12,869 nt of DNA from an uncultured Anaerococcus sp. (GTDB lineage: Bacteria; Bacillota; Clostridia; Tissierellales; Peptoniphilaceae): assembly GCF_943912825.1 (NCBI RefSeq), contig NZ_CALTUX010000044.1, positions 1-12,869 of the forward strand. Reading direction: 5' to 3'. The position numbers and the translations under genes are program-made. A model generated the notes under the pieces. It was not told the origin of the DNA and searched no databases. It saw only the letters and a list, made by a program, of their open reading frames with translations. Of the stretch, positions 1 through 4,958 are shown one piece after another (positions within the stretch are counted from its first letter, which is position 1; each line of letters starts with the position of its first letter).

Positions 1-3000
1 AAGATATGAAATATATCAAGTCAGAAGTAGGACGTGACAAGCTCACACACTACTACATCGAAGAAGAAGATGGCAAAAAAACTTGGTTAACAGGACCACT
101 TGGAAATGAAGAGGTCACACCAGAAACCCACAGAGGAATCTACAAATCTGACCAAGACGGTAAGTTCAAAATAACAAACCTAACCGACGGCTACTACAGA
201 GTAATCGAGCCAGAAGCTCCTGAATATGAAAAAGACAAAAAATACATGAAGGTCAATGGCCCAATCAAGACCTTCAAGGTAGTAGATGGTAAGGTAAAAA
301 TTTACACAATCGACAAAAAGACCGAGAAGCTCATAGAAGCAGAAGTAGATGCAAAAAGTGAAGCCACTGTTACAAATATCATCAATGAAAAACCAGGCAA
401 GGGTGAATTTACCCTAACCAAGGAAGATGAAAAGGGTGGTAAGTTAGAAGGTGTTAAGTTTACCCTCCACAAGACAGATGCAGACGAAACTAAAGTTGGA
501 GAACAAACAACAGGCCCTGATGGTAAAGTTAAATTCACCGGCCTACCTTATGGCTACTATTGGCTAAAGGAAACAAAAACCAAAGATGGTTATATCCTAG
601 ACACCAAGAAGAGACTAATAGCCCTAGGCGGAGACAAGGAATGGAAAGTACCAGAAAAACCAAAAGATGATGTTTCAAAATCAATCACATTTGATGGAAA
701 TCAAGAAGAGCTTGTATCAACAGAAGATTCAAAGAGAAAAGATGTTGTATATCCAAACAAGGCTGAAGGCATCTTTGCCAAATATAAATTCAAGATTGAC
801 GAAAAAGCAGACATCAAGCCTGGAGATTATTTCACAATCAAATTCTCCGACAATGTAGACCTAGATGGTATCAACAAAGATTACTATGACAAGGGTCAAA
901 AGGGTGACCAATACTTCAACATCATAGGCCCAGCAGGACTCCTTGCCAAGGCAAAGGTAAATGATGACAGAAGATCAATCACCTACACCTTTACAGAATA
1001 TGTAAAAGACTACAAGCCAGAGTCCATGTCTATGTTCCTACAACTCTTCCCTAACAGGAGAAAAGTAGACCACAAGCAAGACATCACAGTTACAGCTGAT
1101 ATAGGAAATAATATTGATACAAATTCTAGCGATTATCATTATTCAGACTCTATAAATATAGACTACAGAGGACAAAATGAAAAGATTGGATATAATGGTT
1201 ACCAAAACCCTACATCAGATATCTCATCCTACATGCTAAGGCTAGACCCAGAGCACAAGACCTTCACAGCTATTGTCTACTACAACCCTTGGAACAAATA
1301 TTTGACTAACAAAAATATTACATTCACAGCGGATGAAGACATAATTCAAAACTCCTTGTCAGTAAAAACTTACAGGAAATCAGGTTGGGGTTCTCATAGA
1401 GATGAATGGGAAACTGGAGACCTTCCAGACTCCTACGATGTGGACTTTAGTAAAAATCTAACTTATATAAGTGATTTCTATAGGTACGAGCCAAGAGGAA
1501 ATGGTAATACAAGAAAGATATACATTCCTAACGATAACCTAACCCAAACTGGCTACAATACAAACACCTATGTAATAGAAATCAAGGGCCAACTTGCTGG
1601 AGAAAATGTAAAATCACTAAAAACTAGAGTAGAATATAAAGATCACAATGTATTTACTCAAATAAATGGATACAACTATTACGAAAACACCTACACAGGC
1701 AACTTCGAAACCTGGTCACAATTCTTTAACCCAGGCGCAAGTGGAAATGTCAACAAGGAAATCAAACTTGTAAACTTCAAAAACAAAATTGAATTTGCAA
1801 AAGTAGACGGCGGTGTCCTTTCAAATGTAGTAGATAAGACAGAAGAAAATCCTAATACCCTAAAAGATTTAGGCATAGGAAATCCTCTAAAGGGAGCAGA
1901 ATTTAAACTTGTAAAAGATGGAACTGATGTAGACAAATCAGCAAGAAGGTCAGACCAAGATGGAATCTTCTCTTGGGAAGGTCTAAAACCAGGTAACTAC
2001 CAAGTCATAGAAACAAAATCACCAGATAAGGATAAATATGATTTGCCAAAAGATGCTATTTCAACCTTTGAAGTAGATAAGGATGGAAATATTGTAAACA
2101 TCAAAGAGAATAAACAAATCCTAGAAAACTACAGAAAAGCTGAAATAAAAATAAGGAAAACAGACCAAGAAGGAAATCCTCTAAATGGTGCCAAATTTTT
2201 ACTAACACCAGAAGAAGGACTAAAAGATCCATCTGATCCAAGTAAGCCATTCCCTGCCCTAACAAAACCAGATACAGATAATGAATCAATAGCGACATTC
2301 TCTAATCTAGTTGCAGGAAAATATACCCTAACAGAAGAAAGAGCACCAAAAGGCTACACTAAATCTGATAAAAAATGGGAAATAGAAGTCACAAAAGATG
2401 GTAAAGTCAAATGGACAAACTCCTTTGATGATGGAAATGATCAAATGAAGGAAGTTACAGGTGTAACCTATTCAGGAGATGATGATAAGGAAAACCTAAA
2501 ATCAGAAATCCTAGGAATAGACCAAGAAGCCAAGACCTTCAGACAAAAGATCACCATCAAAGCAAGACCAAGCGACCTAGAAAAAGCAAGGCTAATCCTA
2601 GACTCAGTAAGTACTGACCTAAAACTAAGCCAAACAAACACCAAGGTAAGATTGGTACAAGCTGACAAAACTGGCATAAAAGCTCCAGATAACAGCTCTT
2701 ACACAGTCGAAATCAACAACGGCAATACTCCAAACTTGACCCTAAGGATAACCCCTCCATACAGAGAGGAAAAGAAAAACAATCCAGTAGGATCAAGCGA
2801 GGGACAAAGCGGAGAACAAACTCAAAAAGATGCCGACAAAGAAAGAGAATATATTTTTATAGTAGACATGCCATACAAAGATGATGCGAGAATAGGAGCC
2901 AAGGCAACCTATGAAGTTGGAAAAGTCGATACGACAACAGGCAAAGTCACATTTGATACTAAAGAAAGTACAACAAGCCTAGATAAATACCTAGCAAAAG

Positions 3001-3602
3001 AAAACTACAAAATTGGTACAAGCAATGTAAGTATGGATACTTACAAAGACAAATATCTAGCCCGTGACATCAACCTACTAACAACCGACATAGGTAACAT
3101 CAAACAACCATCAATCTACTTCCAAAAAGTAGACGCTGATGACAATAAAGTCCTAGAGGGAGCTGAATTCGAACTTCAAAAGAAGGATGAAAAAGGCGAA
3201 TATAAGACTATAGGACAAAATGGTAATCTTCCAGGTATAGGAAATCCAAAATGGATAGCCACATCTGGCACAGATGGTAAATTTGAATTTACAAATATCC
3301 CAGTAGACGGCGAATACCGAATCTACGAAACAAAAGCCCCATCAGGTTACTCACTAATGAAAAAAGACCAATACTACTTCAAGGTAGAAAATGGTAAGAT
3401 AAGTGGAAGAGAAAAAGCAGAGGGTGATTACGTAGAATTAACTGACAATGCTACAAAACCAATCCAAATAACCAACAAAAAGGCCGAATACCCATACACA
3501 GGAGGCCCAGGCACCTGGATAGGATTCACCCTAGCAGGACTAGCAGTAATGCTAGGAGGAGTATTCATTCACTTCAAGAAAAAAGACCGTCTGGCTCAGT
3601 GA
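1..3602 (+). CDS. Wall-anchored SpaA/Cna-B adhesin, 5'-partial (probable minor pilin or tip adhesin)
   Basis: The frame is open to the left edge (first full codon at base 3), so the N-terminus and signal peptide lie outside; an ATG at base 6 is probably internal. Numbering from that ATG gives 1198 residues. SpaA/Cna-B-like domains, each ending in an E-box-like motif (for example YTLTEERAPKGY, YRIYETKAPSGY), lie near 1-125, 132-215, 595-708, 711-805 and 1035-1158. Residues 220-595 resemble the Ig-like ligand-binding region of MSCRAMM adhesins (motif IKPGDYFTIKFSDNVDLDG at about 270-288). Residues 815-1033 form another beta-rich segment with a Ser/Gly/Gln-rich linker near 925-943. The C-terminus has a YPYTGG sorting signal (1162-1167), a hydrophobic stretch and a basic tail, as expected for sortase anchoring. 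The last four codons and the stop lie in a dispersed repeat that recurs inverted near 12640. The ligand is unknown. With a pilin downstream, a tip or basal pilus role is likely but inferred. Confidence 0.85.
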   Translation, partial: DMKYIKSEVGRDKLTHYYIEEEDGKKTWLTGPLGNEEVTPETHRGIYKSDQDGKFKITNLTDGYYRVIEPEAPEYEKDKKYMKVNGPIKTFKVVDGKVKIYTIDKKTEKLIEAEVDAKSEATVTNIINEKPGKGEFTLTKEDEKGGKLEGVKFTLHKTDADETKVGEQTTGPDGKVKFTGLPYGYYWLKETKTKDGYILDTKKRLIALGGDKEWKVPEKPKDDVSKSITFDGNQEELVSTEDSKRKDVVYPNKAEGIFAKYKFKIDEKADIKPGDYFTIKFSDNVDLDGINKDYYDKGQKGDQYFNIIGPAGLLAKAKVNDDRRSITYTFTEYVKDYKPESMSMFLQLFPNRRKVDHKQDITVTADIGNNIDTNSSDYHYSDSINIDYRGQNEKIGYNGYQNPTSDISSYMLRLDPEHKTFTAIVYYNPWNKYLTNKNITFTADEDIIQNSLSVKTYRKSGWGSHRDEWETGDLPDSYDVDFSKNLTYISDFYRYEPRGNGNTRKIYIPNDNLTQTGYNTNTYVIEIKGQLAGENVKSLKTRVEYKDHNVFTQINGYNYYENTYTGNFETWSQFFNPGASGNVNKEIKLVNFKNKIEFAKVDGGVLSNVVDKTEENPNTLKDLGIGNPLKGAEFKLVKDGTDVDKSARRSDQDGIFSWEGLKPGNYQVIETKSPDKDKYDLPKDAISTFEVDKDGNIVNIKENKQILENYRKAEIKIRKTDQEGNPLNGAKFLLTPEEGLKDPSDPSKPFPALTKPDTDNESIATFSNLVAGKYTLTEERAPKGYTKSDKKWEIEVTKDGKVKWTNSFDDGNDQMKEVTGVTYSGDDDKENLKSEILGIDQEAKTFRQKITIKARPSDLEKARLILDSVSTDLKLSQTNTKVRLVQADKTGIKAPDNSSYTVEINNGNTPNLTLRITPPYREEKKNNPVGSSEGQSGEQTQKDADKEREYIFIVDMPYKDDARIGAKATYEVGKVDTTTGKVTFDTKESTTSLDKYLAKENYKIGTSNVSMDTYKDKYLARDINLLTTDIGNIKQPSIYFQKVDADDNKVLEGAEFELQKKDEKGEYKTIGQNGNLPGIGNPKWIATSGTDGKFEFTNIPVDGEYRIYETKAPSGYSLMKKDQYYFKVENGKISGREKAEGDYVELTDNATKPIQITNKKAEYPYTGGPGTWIGFTLAGLAVMLGGVFIHFKKKDRLAQ

Positions 3603-3613
3603 AGACCTCCACA

Positions 3614-3661
3614 GAGTGGTCGAGCGTAGAGAATCTAGTCCGTCGGCTCCAGGAGACAAGC
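3614..3661 (+). repeat. Repeat R1, copy 1 (48 bp)
   Basis: Three conserved blocks at fixed spacing: GAGTGGTCGAGCG, then CCGTCGGCTC, then AGACAAGC. The copy at 4023-4070 has the same length and spacing with only the linkers changed. The sequence just upstream (3589-3613) is also repeat-derived: 3589-3626 recurs inverted at 12621-12659. Confidence 0.8.
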
Positions 3662-3743
3662 AATAGGAGCCTAAAGCCTGCCTGAAGGCAGGTCTGCTCC
3701 CCTTGCATCGACCACCGTGGAGATGCCTAAAAGTAATGTTCGA

Positions 3744-3787
3744 AGTCAACAAAAACCCAAGAACAACAATCCATAAATATTCAAAAA
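3744..3787 (+). repeat. Repeat R4, copy 1 (44 bp)
   Basis: Begins AGTCAACAAAA and ends AATATTCAAAAA. Further copies are at 4088-4131 and 4460-4503. The flank upstream of this copy (GTGGAGATGCCTA, from 3717) is also shared with the third copy (GTGGAGATGTCTA, from 4432), so the true unit may be about 72 bp for these two. Confidence 0.85.
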
Positions 3788-3796
3788 GGGAAAAAA

Positions 3797-3817
3797 GGAA
3801 GCTTTAAAAAAGCTTCC
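3797..3817 (-). terminator. Terminator-like hairpin reading on the minus strand
   Basis: A perfect 9-bp stem (GGAAGCTTT/AAAGCTTCC) with an AAA loop. The plus strand has an A-tract just before it (3791-3796), so on the minus strand the stem is followed by T residues as in an intrinsic terminator. No minus-strand gene is visible to its right, so it may be a relic or simply a repeat-borne hairpin. Confidence 0.4.
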
Positions 3818-3830
3818 TACACTCCACCTC

Positions 3831-3922
3831 CCTTTTCGAACGGAGTGAGAAATCTCATGGTTCTTTGAATATAGGGTTCTGTAATTACATCGACATTAGC
3901 TAAATACAACCCCACCCTTGCA
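3831..3922 (+). repeat. Repeat R2, copy 1 (92 bp)
   Basis: Runs from CCTTTTCGA to CACCCTTGCA. It aligns without gaps to 4307-4398 with 79 of 92 positions identical by my hand count. Most differences cluster in the first 20 bases, around GAGAAATCTC. The central GTAAnTACATCGnCATTAGC block is almost unchanged. Confidence 0.85.
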
Positions 3923-3930
3923 TCGACTGA

Positions 3931-3966
3931 AGAAGCAAGCCCCCGCGGCTCGTGGAGCGGCCTCCA
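3931..3966 (+). repeat. Repeat R3, copy 1 (36 bp, GC-rich)
   Basis: Begins AGAAGCAAGCC and ends GAGCGGCCTCCA. The second copy at 4217-4252 matches at 34 of 36 positions. A looser match (AGCAAGCCCC then CCGGCT) is present on the minus strand inside the small ORF near 12710-12727, hinting that R3 and the right-end element share ancestry. Confidence 0.8.
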
Positions 3967-4022
3967 TGCGAAGCCCTAACCCCATTCATGAAATGAATGG
4001 CGGTAGGTCTGGTGCAGAGGCT

Positions 4023-4070
4023 GAGTGGTCGAGCGAAGCGAGAAAAGCCCGTCGGCTCATTGAGACAAGC
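4023..4070 (+). repeat. Repeat R1, copy 2 (48 bp)
   Basis: The same three blocks as at 3614-3661 at identical spacing: GAGTGGTCGAGCG, CCGTCGGCTC, AGACAAGC. It is followed 17 bases later by R4 copy 2. Confidence 0.8.
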
Positions 4071-4087
4071 CTAACAGGGTAGTAAGA

Positions 4088-4131
4088 AGTCAACAAAAAA
4101 CTAAGAACAACAATCCATAAATATTCAAAAA
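4088..4131 (+). repeat. Repeat R4, copy 2 (44 bp)
   Basis: Nearly identical to 3744-3787. This copy runs directly into the rRNA-like stretch at 4132-4206, which suggests that R4 may derive from the spacer in front of a 23S rRNA gene. Confidence 0.85.
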
Positions 4132-4206
4132 CTGGATTAAAAGCTAAGCTAATAGGTGGTCAAAGTAAATCAAACACCCAAGCGGTACTAATAGATCTCT
4201 TGACAA
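4132..4206 (+). pseudogene. Possible 23S rRNA remnant: 5' and 3' ends joined
   Basis: GGTCAAAGTAAAT (near 4158-4170) resembles the conserved start of Firmicutes 23S rRNA (GGTCAAGTAA type). CGGTACTAATAGATC (4183-4197) followed by CTTGAC resembles its 3' end. In intact rRNA these ends pair, and here GTCAA (4159-4163) is complementary to TTGAC (4200-4204). The stretch is far too short to be functional. The assignment rests on remembered consensus, not alignment; chance similarity is possible. Confidence 0.35.
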
Positions 4207-4216
4207 GCTCGAGATA

Positions 4217-4252
4217 AGAAGCAAGCCTCCGCGGCTCTTGGAGCGGCCTCCA
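4217..4252 (+). repeat. Repeat R3, copy 2 (36 bp)
   Basis: Matches 3931-3966 at 34 of 36 positions. It runs straight into a partial R1 element (next entry). Confidence 0.8.
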
Positions 4253-4270
4253 CGGAGTGGTCGAGCGAAG
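4247..4270 (+). repeat. Partial repeat R1 (third direct-orientation copy)
   Basis: CCTCCACGGAGTGGTCGAGCG at 4247-4267 matches 3606-3626 at 20 of 21 positions. The downstream CCGTCGGCTC and AGACAAGC blocks are missing, so only the first part of R1 is kept here. Confidence 0.7.
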
Positions 4271-4306
4271 CTCGAAAGGAAGATCGAGAGCTTCCTTACC
4301 ATATAT

Positions 4307-4398
4307 CCTTTTCGAGCTCTGCGAGAAATCTCTTGGTTCATTGCATAAAGGGTTCTGTAACTACATCGGCATTAGCTAAATACACCCCCACCCTTGCA
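4307..4398 (+). repeat. Repeat R2, copy 2 (92 bp)
   Basis: Ungapped partner of 3831-3922. It is followed by a TCTCGA/TCGAGA hairpin (4406-4423) and then by the extended form of R4. Confidence 0.85.
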
Positions 4399-4459
4399 AA
4401 GTTTATCTCGAGTGAAGTCGAGAGAACCGAAGTGGAGATGTCTATTAGAAATGCTAAGT

Positions 4460-4503
4460 AGTCAACAAAATACCAAGGGCAACAATCCGTAAATATTCAA
4501 AAA
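4460..4503 (+). repeat. Repeat R4, copy 3 (44 bp)
   Basis: Same unit as 3744-3787 with a few substitutions (AAGGGC for AAGAAC, CCGT for CCAT). The preceding GTGGAGATG block (4432-4440) is shared with copy 1 but absent from copy 2. Confidence 0.8.
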
Positions 4504-4510
4504 TGGAAAG

Positions 4511-4542
4511 GCACGCCTGCCCGGCGCATAGAGGGCCCGTGC
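4511..4542 (+). other. GC-rich stem-loop
   Basis: GCACG (4511-4515) pairs with CGTGC (4538-4542), and inside it GCCC (4519-4522) pairs with GGGC (4533-4536). There is no T-tract on either side, so it is not an intrinsic terminator. Role unknown. Confidence 0.45.
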
Positions 4543-4635
4543 GGAGCACTCGCAGCTAAGCGAGAAAGCAAGCTTAAAAAGCTTCCCTTCCCACAACACT
4601 AATAATTATTAGGCCCAAAAGCCTATGATTATAAA

Positions 4636-4688
4636 GCCAAATCGCCGCATCTACTGGGCGATAAGGCAAAATTGCTCGAAAAGAGCAA
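4636..4688 (+). other. Tandem hairpins just upstream of the pilin promoter
   Basis: First hairpin: GCC-AA-ATCGCC (4636-4646) pairs with GGCGAT-AA-GGC (4657-4667), a stem with a symmetric 2x2 internal loop. Second hairpin: TTGCTC (4672-4677) pairs with GAGCAA (4683-4688) around GAAAA. They lie upstream of the predicted -35, so they would be in the pilin transcript only if transcription reads in from the left. No clear T-tract follows on the plus strand. Confidence 0.5.
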
Positions 4689-4696
4689 GAAAAGAT

Positions 4697-4724
4697 GTTA
4701 CAATTTCCCAATCTATGGTATAAT
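4697..4724 (+). promoter_or_regulatory. Pilin promoter (extended -10)
   Basis: GTTACA (4697-4702) is a four-of-six match to TTGACA. A 16-bp spacer separates it from a perfect TATAAT (4719-4724), and TGG before the -10 gives an extended TGn element. Transcription would start near 4731, leaving a leader of roughly 230 nt. This makes the pilin independently transcribed from the adhesin. Confidence 0.65.
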
Positions 4725-4730
4725 AGATAT

Positions 4731-4958
4731 AAGGGAAATGCTTTCAAAAAGCCATACGGCCTAAAAAGAAAGCAACCGGCAATACGCCACAAAAATAGAC
4801 AACCCGTCTCCATTTATAGAAGGCTAAAAGGTACATAAACCCAAGCCCCTATAAGCAGCTGGCCCACCAGCACGAAAGGCAAGTCGCTAGCCTTTCTGAA
4901 AGAGCTCCATAAGGAGCGTACATAGCGACACTGACAAAAAATAAAAAAGGAGAATGAT
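4731..4958 (+). promoter_or_regulatory. Structured 5' leader of pilin mRNA with H-type pseudoknot
   Basis: Successive hairpins: TGCTTTC/GAAAGCA (4739-4745 with 4768-4774), AGAC/GTCT (4797-4800 with 4806-4809) and GCTGG/CCAGC (4858-4862 with 4867-4871). The last part folds as a classical pseudoknot. Stem 1 is GAAAGGC (4874-4880) with GCCTTTC (4890-4896). Stem 2 is GTCGCTA in its loop (4883-4889) with TAGCGAC (4923-4929). Loop 1 is two bases, the stems abut with no gap, and the long loop holds a GCTCC/GGAGC hairpin (4904-4917). The pseudoknot ends 16 nt before the Shine-Dalgarno sequence. It may be a riboswitch, a protein-binding site or an mRNA stabiliser. I do not recognise it as a known class. 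Confidence 0.6.
4946..4953 (+). promoter_or_regulatory. Ribosome binding site of the pilin gene
   Basis: AAAGGAGA, with GGAG six bases before the ATG at 4959. It lies in an A-rich, unpaired stretch just after the pseudoknot, which supports both the start codon choice and a possible influence of the fold on translation. Confidence 0.8.

Larger units (their letters stand above)
3603..4690. other. Gene-free repeat mosaic between adhesin and pilin
   Basis: No convincing gene is present; the short minus-strand ORFs here run through repeats and lack good ribosome binding sites. The region is built from repeat families in two or three copies (R1 about 48 bp, R2 92 bp, R3 36 bp, R4 44 bp, listed separately). 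Between them are hairpins at 3677-3692 (CCTGCC/GGCAGG), 3982-4000 (CCATTCAT/ATGAATGG), 4406-4423 (TCTCGA/TCGAGA) and 4570-4584 (AAGCTT/AAGCTT). GC-rich patches (3940-3966, 4221-4270, 4511-4545) contrast with the AT-rich genes. Motifs of the type TTCGA-n-GAGAAATCTC resemble intergenic repeats I have seen in other Firmicutes, but I cannot name the family. Confidence 0.7.

Noticed and set aside
4144..4341. 65-residue minus-strand ORF within the repeat mosaic
   Set aside because: It runs through R3, R1 and R2 repeat copies and the rRNA-like stretch, has no ribosome binding site, and its partner repeats elsewhere do not keep the frame open.
3603..4510. CRISPR array
   Set aside because: Repeats occur but are of several types, in shuffled order, with unequal spacing and no short unique spacers; no cas genes are present.
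4731..4958. Known c-di-GMP riboswitch in front of the pilin
   Set aside because: I looked for the c-di-GMP-I and -II conserved cores because these control pili in other Firmicutes, but the conserved blocks I remember are absent; the pseudoknot here is different.
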